NCBI RefSeq assembly: GCF_014302995.1
Contig: NZ_CP060295.1
Span: 5,943,501 to 6,007,500 of the forward strand
DNA length: 64,000 bases
Direction of reading: 5' to 3'
DNA from: Variovorax sp. PAMC26660
Lineage (GTDB): Bacteria > Pseudomonadota > Gammaproteobacteria > Burkholderiales > Burkholderiaceae_C
How positions within the stretch are numbered: the first letter of the stretch is position 1; every line of letters starts with the position of its first letter. A program made the position numbers and the translations under genes. The notes beneath the pieces were generated by a model that saw only the letters and a list, made by a program, of their open reading frames with translations, searched no databases and was not told the DNA's origin. Below, piece after piece: positions 29,901 to 39,867 of this stretch.

Positions 29901-32900
29901 CCGGTGGACAAGAACAGCCATGCGCTGCTGACCGTCGATGGCGAGATCCGCGGCTATGGCGTCAATGGCGGCGGCACGCTGCGGCTGGCGTCGGGTACGG
30001 GGATCATCGTCGGCGGCAAGAACGTGGGAGGGGGCCTGCTCGAAGCGGGCCACGCGGCGCTGACCGATGCAATCTTGCTGCAGGACTACCAGGTCCGCGC
30101 GGGCGACATCCTGCCGGTGGACTACAGCTACCAGCGCACGCGCGCGCTGCCGGGCGAGGCCGTGTCGTCGGCACCGTTCTTCGATGTCAACGCGAATGCT
30201 GTCACGCTGGCGGCACCCTGGAAATTGCCGGATGCGGTCGGTACCAACACCGGCCTCTATTCCGTGAGTGCCATCGTCAACGGCAGGTCCCAGACATTTC
30301 GGGCCTACACGACGAACGATGCCGACGGGAAAAAGAGCGACACGGTGCCGGCGGGCGCGAAGGTGACGCGGATCTCCATCAACGGCGACAACTTTCCCAA
30401 GGGCTACATCGTGCCGGCCAGCGTGTTCCCGACAGGGTTCGCGATCATTGCCGAGACATCGACGGTGGGCGCCGGCCGTGTGGCGTTCGCCGACTTCACG
30501 ATCAAGAGCGGCACGCGGATCGGGGCTGGCGCCGTGTTCACGCGGCCGGTGGCCACCAGTGCGAACGTGGCTCTCGATCCCGGCGTCTTCCAGTCGGGCT
30601 TTGCGCGCTACGACGTCAACGGCCACATGGGCGTGGTCGTGGCCGACAACGTTGCGCTCGATGTGAAGATGCCGGTCTACCGCTTCACCGACACGTCGAG
30701 GAACTTCGCCACCGGCGAGCAGCCGGCGAACGCGCTCGAGCTTTGGACGCCACCGGTCTGGACCGAAGACCCGATGAAGAGCGTGCTCACGCAGCGCGGC
30801 GGCGCGAGCCTGGTTCTGCAATCGAGCGTGGGCACCGGCATTGGATTCATGATCAGCGGCGTGGTCGATGTTCGGCCGGGCGTGGCGATCACGGTCGACC
30901 CTGGCCAGTCGATCTCTTTGCAGGGCCGCGATGTCAGCGTTGACGGCCGGTTGGTTGCGCCCGGCGGCACGATCGCGATTGGCGGCGGAAACGCGGATGT
31001 GGCAGGAAGCGGCCTGATCTGGATCGGCGACCATGCGGTGCTCGATGCCGCATCACGCGCCGCCACCGCGCGGGATGTGTCGGGCCGGACCTATGGGCGA
31101 GTTGCCGATGGCGGCACCATCCGCATCGGTGGTGCGCTGGACTGGGAGGCCACCGGCCAGGCCGGCGCGGCGAATGCCTTCATCGTGCTGCGGCCGGGGG
31201 CGCTGCTCGATGCGTCGGGCAGCAGTGCCGTGCTGGACATCGGGACCGGCGTTGGCACGGGCGTGGCGGTGGCTGGCAATGGCGGCTCGATCGTGCTCGC
31301 TTCGACCCAGGGCCTGTACCTCGACGGCACGATGCGTGCCGCCTCGGGCGGTGCCGGTGCCGCAGGCGGCACGCTCGGGCTGGCACTCGAGTCGACGAAC
31401 TACCCGATCGATCGGCCCATCCGCGGGGACGTTCTGCACCATCGCGAACTGGTACTGGCGCAGACGCAGGGGGCCAGCGCGGTGGCGGCGGCGCAGACCT
31501 TGCCCGATGCGCGCCTGCTCCTGGCCACTGGCACGGCGCGCATCGGTGTCGACCGGATCGAGGCCGGCGGCTTCGACAACCTCTCGATGCTGGTCTTCGG
31601 TCCGTTGAGCTTCGATGGCAATGTGGCCCTGCGCATGGACCAGAGCCTGCGCCTGTATGCGGGCACCTATGCATTGGGTGAGAGCGCCGCCGCCGGGTCG
31701 GCGGTGTCGCTGTCGGCGCCCTACGTGCGGCTTGCGGGCGTGACGCACCCGCAGCTGGACCGCAACACGCTGCCCGCGGCCCTATGGCGAAGCGGCGCGG
31801 GCGCCACACCGTCGCTGCAGGAAGAGACCGGAACGCTGTCCGTACGGGCCGACCTGATCGACGTCCGCGACTCGGTCGGCTCCGGCACAAACGTCGAGAT
31901 CGACCAGCGCAGTGGGCGCTACACCGTGGATCGTCGTGGCTTCGCGATGATGGATCTCAACAGCAGCGGTGACATCCGCCTGCTCGGCGGCTTGGGCCCT
32001 CTTGGCTCCGACCGGACCACCGAACTCTCGACGCCAGGCAGCATGACACTGACCGCCGCGCAGATCTATCCGGCGACAGGTGCCAATGTCCAGATCCTGG
32101 CCGGCTTTCCGCTTCCGGGCTTTGATCCCGAAACGGGCCTGCCGCGCAACTACGCATCGGGCAGCGTGCTGGCCATTCGCCGCCAGGGCGATGCCGATCC
32201 GGCCATGCCTTACTCGGCCTTTGGCAGCCTCATTCTCGGGGCCGAAACCATCGAACAGGGCGGCGTCGTGCGCGCGCCGCTGGGCCGGATCATGTTGGGC
32301 TCCCATGAAGACAATTCGACCGCCAGCCTGGTGAACCTGCTTGCGGGCAGTCTCACCTCGGTCAGCGGCGCAGGGTTGGTGATGCCCTACGGCGGCACGA
32401 CCGATGGCCTGAGCTACAGGTACAACGGCAAGCCCGTGACGCCGGACAGCGTCGGTGGCATGGTGGCATCCGGAGGCGCCACTGTCGGGCGCGGCATCGG
32501 CCTCAAGGGCAGCCACGTGGATGTTCAGAACGGTGCAGTGCTCGACCTGTCGGGCGGCGGCACGCTCGCGGGTGCCGGCTTCGTCGCGGGTCGTGGCGGC
32601 TCGGTCGACATCCTGGCCACGCCGTTGGCCAACGCCAATCCGGCCAACAGCTACAGCAGCGCGAAGAACACGGTCTATGCGATCGTTCCCGGCTACGCGG
32701 GGAGCTATGCACCGGTGGCGCCCGAAGCGGGTTTCGGCACGCCGGGCATCGGGCAGCAGGTCACCGTGCCGGCGGGCGTGCCGGGCCTGGCGGCCGGCAT
32801 CTACACGCTGATGCCGTCCAACTACGCCCTGCTGCCCGGCGCGTTCCGGGTGGAGATCGGGGCTACGGACCCGCTCGGCATTCCAGGCGTCAGCAATGTC

Positions 32901-35900
32901 GGCGGCGGCTCCTGGCGCATGGCGGGGCAGTTGAGCGTGACCAACAGCGCGGTTCGCGAGTCGCTGCCGAACCAGCTCATCGTCACGCCGGGCAGCCAGG
33001 TGCGCAGGCATTCCAGCTACAACGAGACCGACTACAACGCCTTCGTGCTGGGCGATGCGGCGCGGCACAGTTTTCTGCGCGGCATGATCACCTCGGACGC
33101 GAAGACGCTGGACATCTCGCTCGTGAAGCCGGCCGATGCGGACACCGAGCGCACCAGCCTGAAGTTCGACGGCGAAACGCGCTTAGGTGCCGAGCCCGGC
33201 ACGCCGGGCTACAGCGGTACGGTCAATGTGCGCCTGCTCGGCGAGGTCCTGGCGCCGGGGCAGGCTGCCACTGACGGCCTGGTCGGTGCCTCCGTCCATG
33301 CCGACGAACTGAACAAGCTTCACGCGCCGCGGCTCGTGCTCAATGGTGCGATCACCACGAGCTATGGGAAAAACGGTTACCTCGCCGAGGTCGTCGCCGA
33401 CATCCTTCGGCTCGACCTGGTGCTGCGCAGCGGCGCGAGCCTGTCGGCCGGCGATGTCTTCCTCACGGGTGGCAGCGACTCCAATGGAGACCGCCGCATC
33501 GTCATCGAAGAGGGCGCATCGATCAGCACGATCGGCAAGGCCAGCGGAGGCTTCGATTCGCGCGCGGGCTACCTGTTCACGGGCGCCGGCGTGGTGGCGC
33601 TCTCCAACGGCTGGCTGAACCTGCAACTGGCGCCGCCGGTGGATGGGTTGACCACCACGGTGGCCATCGACATCGGCAGTTGCGTGAGCACCGTCTGCGG
33701 CGGCACGACGCGCCTGGTGTCCGAAGGCACGCTGGCCATCGCCACCGGTGGCGCGCTGACGCTGACGCCCAAGGTCTCCTACGGCACGCGCAACCTGTCG
33801 CTCGCGCTGGCTGCCATCAATCTCGGGGAAGACGCGGGCATTGCGAACGCGGACGCCAACGGCCAACTGCCGCGCGGCCTCGTGCTGAACCAGGCGAAGC
33901 TCGACCAGCTGCTGGCCGGCAACACAGCCATCGGCGCACCGGCACTGGAAACGCTGACGCTCAATGCGCGCGATGCCGTCAACGTCTTCGGCTCCGTGAA
34001 GCTCGACGCATCGGGCCTGCAGCGGCTGGTGCTCGGTACGCCCGCCATTTATGGCTATGGCGCGGCCGGCGATGTGGCTGCAATCCGCGCGGGCGAATTC
34101 GTCTGGACCGGCTCCGCAGCGGCGCCCGGCGCGGCGATGGCCGCGCTGTTGGGCGACGGCACGCTCGACATTGCAGCCCGCTCGATCGTGCTCGGGCCCG
34201 GCCCTTATGCGCAGCCGGACGGCGTGACGACCGACGCGCGCGTGGCGCTCGGCTTCGGGAACGTGAAGCTGACGGCTTCCGAGCGCGTCAGCTCCAGCGG
34301 CAGCAACACGCTCGCCGTGTACCGGCGCCAGGGCGACTACACGCCGGGCGAGGGCTATGCGTACGAAGGCGGCAACCTGCGCATTGCGGCGCCGGTGCTG
34401 ACCGGGCAGGCGGCATCGAAGACGCGCATCACCGCGGGTGGTGCCATCACCGTGGCCGCAGCCTCCGGCGCGGGCGCATCGAGCGATGCATTGGGCGCGA
34501 CGTTGGAACTGAAGGGGCAAAGCATCGCCGTCGACGGCAACATCGCGCTGCCTTCGGGCCGGCTGGTGCTGTCGGCCACCGACGACATCGTGCTCGGCGC
34601 AGCCTCGCGCATCGACCTGTCGGGCCGCAAGGTGTCGCTGTTCGATGTCGACAAGTACAGCTGGGGCGGGGACTTCGTGCTGTCGAGCGCGGCCGGCAAC
34701 ATCACCCAGGCGGGCGGCTCGCTCATCGACGTTTCGGCCCGCTTCAACCGTGGCGGCACCATCGACGCCACGGCGCTCGGCGTGGGTGCCGGCCATGTCG
34801 ATCTGGCCGGCGCGATCCGCGGCGCCAGCAGCGGCACCTACGACGCCGGCGGCACGTTCGTGCCCTACGACGCGGCCGAACTCACGGTGCGCGCGCAGAC
34901 CCTTGGCGACTTTGCAGGCCTGAACAGCCGGCTGAACGAAGGCGCCGTGTTCGGTGCACGCCGCTTCCAGATCAAGCAGGGCGATCTTGTGGTGGGCGAC
35001 GGCGTGAAGGCGCGCGAAGTGTCGATCGCGCTCGACGGCGGCAGCCTGCGCGTCGATGGCCGCATCGATGCGAGCGGCTACCAGGTAGGCTCGATCCGCC
35101 TGGCGGCCAAGGGCGACCTCATGGTCAACGGCACGCTCGATGCACACGGCACAGGCCTGCGCGTGGACAGCTACGGCAAGATCATCGACAGCCCGAACCG
35201 CGCGGTGGTCGATCTGACAAGCAGCGACGGCACGCTGACGCTGGGCGCCGGTGCACGCATCGACCTGCGCGCCGGCACCGACGTGGCCGTGGGCACCGGT
35301 GCGGGCCAGAACGACGGCCGCGCGCGCGGCACGCTTGACCTCAATGCACCGCGCGTCGGCACCAACGACGTGGCAGTCACGGTCAATGGCGCGCCGGTCG
35401 TGCAGGGTGCGAAGAGCGTGGCGGTCAATGCCTTCCGCCGCTACGACGACATGCCGCTGGCACCCCAGGCCGATGTGTCGGGCTACACGCCGCAACTGAT
35501 CAACCAGTTCGAGCTGGACCGCATCGACCGCGACAGCCAGGCCTTCATCAACGCTGCGCTCGGCAACACGGCCTTGAGCAACCGCCTCGCGGGCCTGGGC
35601 CGCTACCACCTGCGCCCCGGCGTCGAGATCGTCAGCAACAGCGTGACCAATCCGCACGGCGATCTCACGGTCGACGGCGACCTCGATTTTTCAGGCTACC
35701 GCTATGGCCCCGACGCCAACCGCGGCGATCCGGCGCGGCTGGGCTTCGGCGAGCCCGGCCGGCTGGCGATCCGTGCCGCCGGCAGCCTCAACATCAACGG
35801 CAGCATCAACGACGGCTTCGCACCGCCCGCGGCCACGCCCGGCGACAGCAGCTGGGTGCTGACCAGCGGCAGCAGCAGATTCGGCGGCGACATCGTGGTG

Positions 35901-38900
35901 CCGATCGATGGCGTGAAGCTCGAGATCGGCACGATCTTCCGGGCCGGTGTGGTCCTCAATTACCCCGTGACCGTGGTGACCGATGCCGATGTGCCATTGC
36001 CGGCCGGCACGCGGCTGCCCGTGGATGCCGTGCTCACGAGAGAAATGAGCCTGCCGGCGGGCACCGTCGTGGGGGCCAATATCTACAACGCCGACGGGAC
36101 CGTGGCCTATGCCGCGGGCACGGTGCTGCCAGCCTCCGTGGTGCTGGGGGTCGACATGCGGCTGGGCGCAGGCATGGCGCTGCGCTCGGACGCCTACGTG
36201 GCCGCGCTGACCTGGCCCAAGGGCGTGCCCTTGCCGGTGGCGATGACCACGACCGAGCAGGTCGAGCTGAAGCGGGGCTCGCTCATCCCGTCGATGACCA
36301 CGGTGCAATTGCAGGACGGCCTGCCGGTCAACCTGCGGCCGGTGGTCGACGGCGCGCAGGGCCGCAACTGGGCCGTCGCGCCGATGCTGGGCGCGGGCGC
36401 CACCTCGTGGGACCTGAAGCTGGTGGCAGGTGCCGACCTCGGCGCGGCCGACCGGCGCGCGCTCAACCCTGCTTCGGCAGGCGCCATCCGGTTGGCCGAC
36501 ACGCACTATGTGGTGGACCCTTCGCTGGACGGGGTCGGCAGCGGCAACTTGTCTCCCGACGCCTTCAGCGTGCTGCGTACCGGCACCGGCGACCTCTCGC
36601 TGATTGCAGCGGGCGACATCCGCATGGACTCGCTCTACGGCATCTACACCGCCGGCACGGCGACGCCTGTGGATGCGACCTACAACCGTGCGCGCGGCAC
36701 GGGCGCCGACGGCACGGTGATCGGCGCGCAGTCCGACCTGCCCGAATACGCCGGGAGCCTGGCCGCCTACAGCGCCTGGTACCCCGATCAGGGCGGCAAT
36801 GTGCTGGTGGCTGCCGGTGGCAGGCTCGTGGGTGACCTCGGCGGCTCCCAGACCGTCAACGCGCGAGGGACCACCAGCGCCGTCGCCGGCAACTGGCTGT
36901 GGCGGCAGGGCTCGGGCACGGCCACCGTCGGTGCCGCGATTCCGACAGCCTGGTGGATCAACTTCGGCGCCTACACGGCGAACGATGCCAGCGCGCCCGG
37001 CCTGACCGGCTTCACGGGCATCGGTGCGCTCGGCGGCGGCAACGTCGCGGTGCGCGCAGGCGATGACGCTGGAACGATCGGCCTGCGTGGAGAAAGCGCC
37101 AGCAGCACGATCATGTCGGACCGCAGCGAGGCTTTGGTGGTCGCGGTCGGGAGCACCGGCCGGGTCGGTGCCGACGGCTCGCTCGCGCTCACGGGCGGTG
37201 GCGACATCGACATGCGCATCGCGGGTGCCCTGAACCCGAATCGCAAGCTGGCCCCCCTCGGCTCCATCGAAAAGCTCTCGCTCACGGGCGCCGTTGCCAA
37301 TCTGCGTGGTGCCACGCAGGTGCGCGCGGCGTCGATCGGCAGCCTCGGGCGCATGTATGGCGTCGACACCATCGATACGCGCGGCGTCGATCCGTTCGCC
37401 GCGACGCGTGCCGACGCCAAGGGCGGCATCAACCTGATTCCGGGCGACACGGCCATCTACCTGCAGACGCTCGGCGACCTGGCGCTGGGCACCGCCGCCG
37501 ACCCGGGGCGCAGCGACACGCCGAACAGCTCGGCCTTCTCGGTCAACGCAGAGGATTTCAGTGGCGGCGGCCAGGGGTGGTTCAGTCTCTGGACCGGGCG
37601 CAGCGCGATCAACCTGGTGTCCGCAGGCGGCGCATTGACGCCCAGCATGGCAACGACAAGGGACCGCAGCCAACTGTCCACCACGCCCCGTGACGTGTGG
37701 ACCGTTTATCCCTCGATCTTCCGGGCGGCAGCCCTGACCGGCAGCCTTTACTACGGCCAGGCCGCCATGCTGTCGACGCCGCCCCCGGAAGCGGGGAACT
37801 TCGGCCTGGTCCTTGCACCTTCCCCGAAGGGCGAACTGGAGATGCTCGCCGGTGGTTCGATCTATGCCGGCCAGTCTTCGGTGAGCATGTCCGGCGCGGG
37901 CACGCCGTTGCCCACGCCGTTCAATCCCGCGTTCGTGGGGAGCGACGGCCAGGGCGCTGTGCTGGTGACCAACGCCTCCAGCGACGGCGCAGCGGTTTCC
38001 GACAAGAAGTTCAACGGACCTTCGCTCTTTGCCTTCGGCCCGAACAGCGCACAGGTCCGGCTGGATCGCGCCGCCGATGCGCCGCCCATCCGTTTTTATG
38101 CGGCGGGTGGCGATATCGTCGGGCTCAAGACAGGCGAGACCGTGGACAGGAACAACGGCGCGCAGACCTGGTACAACGGCGCCGGCCCGACCTGGATCAA
38201 GGCCGGCCGCGACATCGTCAACACTGGCGATGCACCCGGCGCCACGACGCCGGGCACCGGCGATTTCGGCGGCCCTACCAGCGTGCGTGGCAACCTGATC
38301 GTTCACGCCAACCCCACCGACGTTTCCATCGTCTCGGCCGGGCGCGACATCCTCTATGCCAACTTCGATGTCGCCGGCCCCGGCACGCTCGAAGTCTCTG
38401 CCGGCCGCAACCTGCTGCAGGAAGACCGCGGCGGCATCGCCTCGATCGGCCCCGTCGCATCCGGCGACAAGCGACCGGGTGCCTCCGTCGCGCTCATGGC
38501 CGGCGTCGGCGCCTCGGGCCTCGACATGTCGGCCATCCGTGCGCGCTACCTCGATCCGTCGAAGCTCGCGGCGTCAGGCACACCGCTGGCCGAGCAGCCG
38601 GGCAAGGCCGCAAAGACCTACGAAGTCGAACTCGCCGCTTGGCTGAAGGCGCGCTACGGCTTCAGCGGCAACACCGCGCAGGCGCTGTCGTACTTCGATG
38701 GCCTCGCACCCGAGCAGCAACGCATCTTCCTGCGGCAGGTGTACTACGCCGAGCTGCGCGAAGGCGGCCGCGAATACAACAACACGGCCAGCAGCCGCTC
38801 AGGCTCGTACCTGCGCGGCCGCGAGATGATCGCCACGCTGTTCCCCGACAACGACGCGGCCGGCACCCCGATCGCGCGCAGCGGCGACATCACGATGTTC

Positions 38901-39749
38901 GGCGGCTCGGGCGTGCGCACCAATTTCGGTGGCGACATCGAGATGATGGCGCCGGGTGGGCAGATCATCGTGGGCGTGCAGGGCGCGGTGCCGCCGGCCA
39001 CGTCGGGCGTGATGACGCAGGGGCAGGGCGACATCCGCCTGTTCAGCGACGGCAGCCTGCTGCTGGGCCTGTCGCGCATCATGACGACCTTCGGTGGCGG
39101 CATCCTGGCGTGGTCGGTCAAGGGTGACATCAACGCGGGCCGGGGCTCCAAGACCACGGTGCTGTTCACGCCGCCGAAGGTGGTGTACGACAACCTGGGC
39201 AACGTCGAGATCTCGCCGCAGGTGCCGAGTTCGGGCGCGGGCATCGCGACGCTGGCGCCGATTGCCGAAGTGCCGCCGGGCGACGTCGACCTGATCGCGC
39301 CGCTGGGCACCATCGATGCGGGCGAGGCCGGCATCCGGGTGTCGGGCAACGTCAACGTGGCGGCGCTGCAGGTGGTGAATGCGGCCAACATCCAGGTGAA
39401 GGGCGAATCGTCGGGCCTGCCGGTGATTGCGTCGGTGAACGTGGGCGCATTGACCAATGCCAGCGCGGCCGCCTCGCAGGCCAGCATGGCAGCACAGGAC
39501 GCGATGCAGCGCGACCGCGCCGCCGCACGGCAGGCGCTGCCTTCGGTCTTCACGGTGCGGGTGCTCGGCTTCGGCAACGAACCGGCCGCCGGCAACAGCA
39601 ACAGCGATGCGCCGGCCGACAAGGCTTCCAGCACGCCGGTCAGCTACAACCCGCGCAGCGTGATCCGCGTGCTCGGTGGCGGTGGCAGCCTGCCGCCTTC
39701 GGCGAGCCGGCAACTGACGGACGAGGAGCGCGCCAACCTGCAACGCTGA
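26946..39749 (+). CDS. giant filamentous-haemagglutinin-family exoprotein (DUF3739 type)
   Basis: 4267 residues, by far the largest gene here. An extended signal peptide (~1-48: charged n-region, then RAIAIALATLGTLATAQA) precedes a two-partner-secretion (TPS) domain at ~135-260 (NVAIQQTADRAILNWESFNV, NRNGIVFNGTSQVDTRNLVA). Some 3500 residues of repetitive, Gly/Ala/Asp-rich beta-helix follow (GGxVTL-, LDLSGGGTL- and ASGGxI-like repeats). The C-terminal ~400 residues carry the DUF3739 region (AAWLKARYGFSGNTAQALSY, YYAELREGGREYNNTASSRS, near 3888-3970). Such proteins are surface adhesins or biofilm matrix components. No TpsB-type outer-membrane transporter gene is in the window. Confidence 0.92.
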   Translation: MVLNSHISRTRSFAAQRTTDGSELHPAPLARAIAIALATLGTLATAQAGQAFSPAWMAAKGAAQADAMQTGRLPNGMPVSTLNGPTAQRQQAEAQLQRSLGNLNLAAQAIAAQQAAQAAARRAAQDDPSSVPDGLAEGGLRVDTNSLTAGWLNANVPVQSQANGRTNVAIQQTADRAILNWESFNVGRNTTVQFQQQSDWAVLNRVNDPQARPSQIQGQIKADGTVLIANRNGIVFNGTSQVDTRNLVAAAAKISDEQFKARGIHSAKTSNSYAPSFTDAGGAVKVEAGAQITTATPASVKQGGGYVLMLGQDVSNAGIITTPRGQVQLAAGDFFIVRPGQGTAANQGATTRGNEVAPQFNADSTAGRVVNSGLLQAPEGDVTLAGRKVVQDGVALATTTVDTRGTIHLLNSASDKLGSVTVTPKALNAVLIDDRNGRTALDSQRDALMMGAPRELASVTGVFDNLSLLDDRRDLSRIEIVSGGNVLFEGGSITLATGGQLAVSAGKATGRTTVADGARLDVSGAVGVQVAMASNNIEINIQGNEQRDSPLNRDNALLNNRNVWIDRRKLQRLAAGTGGYDKDRWYTPGGLLEVGGYLGLQGHSIGEWAGQGGSVTFTGGEVVTHAGSNINLSGGTLDVQTGMIRQSWLKGPDGRLYEVSKARDDIAYTGLYRGFEDEHKRWGEKTTGFFYNPLIGPQQRLENGYTVGRDAGRLVVATDAAVLEGGITSSAYQGPGQVSRPDAGLDGYAQSHDAAARAAQLILGSYVTSYNADASLGPVGAFRLLAPTFKRVVFGTTQPDIGAGLSPDTPLPPERKDALYIDSERLNGFGLGELTALASNSVKVESALSVVPGGRIRLHATQVAVDADLTARGGNIVLGNLLGSMTNTGFKEGPLPAAADTPIEVVVAKDVKLDARGLWSNLQLDRGNARGLPYIDGGSVDIRSSGAVMLSAGALIDVSSGGAVLPGGKTRGGRGGDVTLFADMQPVDKNSHALLTVDGEIRGYGVNGGGTLRLASGTGIIVGGKNVGGGLLEAGHAALTDAILLQDYQVRAGDILPVDYSYQRTRALPGEAVSSAPFFDVNANAVTLAAPWKLPDAVGTNTGLYSVSAIVNGRSQTFRAYTTNDADGKKSDTVPAGAKVTRISINGDNFPKGYIVPASVFPTGFAIIAETSTVGAGRVAFADFTIKSGTRIGAGAVFTRPVATSANVALDPGVFQSGFARYDVNGHMGVVVADNVALDVKMPVYRFTDTSRNFATGEQPANALELWTPPVWTEDPMKSVLTQRGGASLVLQSSVGTGIGFMISGVVDVRPGVAITVDPGQSISLQGRDVSVDGRLVAPGGTIAIGGGNADVAGSGLIWIGDHAVLDAASRAATARDVSGRTYGRVADGGTIRIGGALDWEATGQAGAANAFIVLRPGALLDASGSSAVLDIGTGVGTGVAVAGNGGSIVLASTQGLYLDGTMRAASGGAGAAGGTLGLALESTNYPIDRPIRGDVLHHRELVLAQTQGASAVAAAQTLPDARLLLATGTARIGVDRIEAGGFDNLSMLVFGPLSFDGNVALRMDQSLRLYAGTYALGESAAAGSAVSLSAPYVRLAGVTHPQLDRNTLPAALWRSGAGATPSLQEETGTLSVRADLIDVRDSVGSGTNVEIDQRSGRYTVDRRGFAMMDLNSSGDIRLLGGLGPLGSDRTTELSTPGSMTLTAAQIYPATGANVQILAGFPLPGFDPETGLPRNYASGSVLAIRRQGDADPAMPYSAFGSLILGAETIEQGGVVRAPLGRIMLGSHEDNSTASLVNLLAGSLTSVSGAGLVMPYGGTTDGLSYRYNGKPVTPDSVGGMVASGGATVGRGIGLKGSHVDVQNGAVLDLSGGGTLAGAGFVAGRGGSVDILATPLANANPANSYSSAKNTVYAIVPGYAGSYAPVAPEAGFGTPGIGQQVTVPAGVPGLAAGIYTLMPSNYALLPGAFRVEIGATDPLGIPGVSNVGGGSWRMAGQLSVTNSAVRESLPNQLIVTPGSQVRRHSSYNETDYNAFVLGDAARHSFLRGMITSDAKTLDISLVKPADADTERTSLKFDGETRLGAEPGTPGYSGTVNVRLLGEVLAPGQAATDGLVGASVHADELNKLHAPRLVLNGAITTSYGKNGYLAEVVADILRLDLVLRSGASLSAGDVFLTGGSDSNGDRRIVIEEGASISTIGKASGGFDSRAGYLFTGAGVVALSNGWLNLQLAPPVDGLTTTVAIDIGSCVSTVCGGTTRLVSEGTLAIATGGALTLTPKVSYGTRNLSLALAAINLGEDAGIANADANGQLPRGLVLNQAKLDQLLAGNTAIGAPALETLTLNARDAVNVFGSVKLDASGLQRLVLGTPAIYGYGAAGDVAAIRAGEFVWTGSAAAPGAAMAALLGDGTLDIAARSIVLGPGPYAQPDGVTTDARVALGFGNVKLTASERVSSSGSNTLAVYRRQGDYTPGEGYAYEGGNLRIAAPVLTGQAASKTRITAGGAITVAAASGAGASSDALGATLELKGQSIAVDGNIALPSGRLVLSATDDIVLGAASRIDLSGRKVSLFDVDKYSWGGDFVLSSAAGNITQAGGSLIDVSARFNRGGTIDATALGVGAGHVDLAGAIRGASSGTYDAGGTFVPYDAAELTVRAQTLGDFAGLNSRLNEGAVFGARRFQIKQGDLVVGDGVKAREVSIALDGGSLRVDGRIDASGYQVGSIRLAAKGDLMVNGTLDAHGTGLRVDSYGKIIDSPNRAVVDLTSSDGTLTLGAGARIDLRAGTDVAVGTGAGQNDGRARGTLDLNAPRVGTNDVAVTVNGAPVVQGAKSVAVNAFRRYDDMPLAPQADVSGYTPQLINQFELDRIDRDSQAFINAALGNTALSNRLAGLGRYHLRPGVEIVSNSVTNPHGDLTVDGDLDFSGYRYGPDANRGDPARLGFGEPGRLAIRAAGSLNINGSINDGFAPPAATPGDSSWVLTSGSSRFGGDIVVPIDGVKLEIGTIFRAGVVLNYPVTVVTDADVPLPAGTRLPVDAVLTREMSLPAGTVVGANIYNADGTVAYAAGTVLPASVVLGVDMRLGAGMALRSDAYVAALTWPKGVPLPVAMTTTEQVELKRGSLIPSMTTVQLQDGLPVNLRPVVDGAQGRNWAVAPMLGAGATSWDLKLVAGADLGAADRRALNPASAGAIRLADTHYVVDPSLDGVGSGNLSPDAFSVLRTGTGDLSLIAAGDIRMDSLYGIYTAGTATPVDATYNRARGTGADGTVIGAQSDLPEYAGSLAAYSAWYPDQGGNVLVAAGGRLVGDLGGSQTVNARGTTSAVAGNWLWRQGSGTATVGAAIPTAWWINFGAYTANDASAPGLTGFTGIGALGGGNVAVRAGDDAGTIGLRGESASSTIMSDRSEALVVAVGSTGRVGADGSLALTGGGDIDMRIAGALNPNRKLAPLGSIEKLSLTGAVANLRGATQVRAASIGSLGRMYGVDTIDTRGVDPFAATRADAKGGINLIPGDTAIYLQTLGDLALGTAADPGRSDTPNSSAFSVNAEDFSGGGQGWFSLWTGRSAINLVSAGGALTPSMATTRDRSQLSTTPRDVWTVYPSIFRAAALTGSLYYGQAAMLSTPPPEAGNFGLVLAPSPKGELEMLAGGSIYAGQSSVSMSGAGTPLPTPFNPAFVGSDGQGAVLVTNASSDGAAVSDKKFNGPSLFAFGPNSAQVRLDRAADAPPIRFYAAGGDIVGLKTGETVDRNNGAQTWYNGAGPTWIKAGRDIVNTGDAPGATTPGTGDFGGPTSVRGNLIVHANPTDVSIVSAGRDILYANFDVAGPGTLEVSAGRNLLQEDRGGIASIGPVASGDKRPGASVALMAGVGASGLDMSAIRARYLDPSKLAASGTPLAEQPGKAAKTYEVELAAWLKARYGFSGNTAQALSYFDGLAPEQQRIFLRQVYYAELREGGREYNNTASSRSGSYLRGREMIATLFPDNDAAGTPIARSGDITMFGGSGVRTNFGGDIEMMAPGGQIIVGVQGAVPPATSGVMTQGQGDIRLFSDGSLLLGLSRIMTTFGGGILAWSVKGDINAGRGSKTTVLFTPPKVVYDNLGNVEISPQVPSSGAGIATLAPIAEVPPGDVDLIAPLGTIDAGEAGIRVSGNVNVAALQVVNAANIQVKGESSGLPVIASVNVGALTNASAAASQASMAAQDAMQRDRAAARQALPSVFTVRVLGFGNEPAAGNSNSDAPADKASSTPVSYNPRSVIRVLGGGGSLPPSASRQLTDEERANLQR

Positions 39750-39752
39750 TCC

Positions 39753-39779
39753 GCGCCCGGCGCCCCGGTCGACGGGCGC
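39753..39779 (+). terminator. GC hairpin after the giant exoprotein gene
   Basis: GCGCCC and GGGCGC arms flank a 15-base spacer, with an alternative inner stem CGCCC / GGGCG (39761-39778). It starts 4 bases after the stop codon. Only short T-rich sequence follows, so its strength is uncertain. Confidence 0.3.
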
Positions 39780-39867
39780 ACCTGTTCATTTCTTGTCTCA
39801 AGGCCTGGCCCTTCCCGCAACCGGCGATCCCGGGCGCGGGCAGGCCGGGCGTTCAGCGAAAACCATC

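Noticed and set aside
33183..38306. Two long minus-strand open frames (824 and 871 codons) inside the giant exoprotein gene
   Set aside because: They are shadows of the GC-rich repetitive sense frame, Arg/His/Asp-rich and without motifs or ribosome-binding sites.
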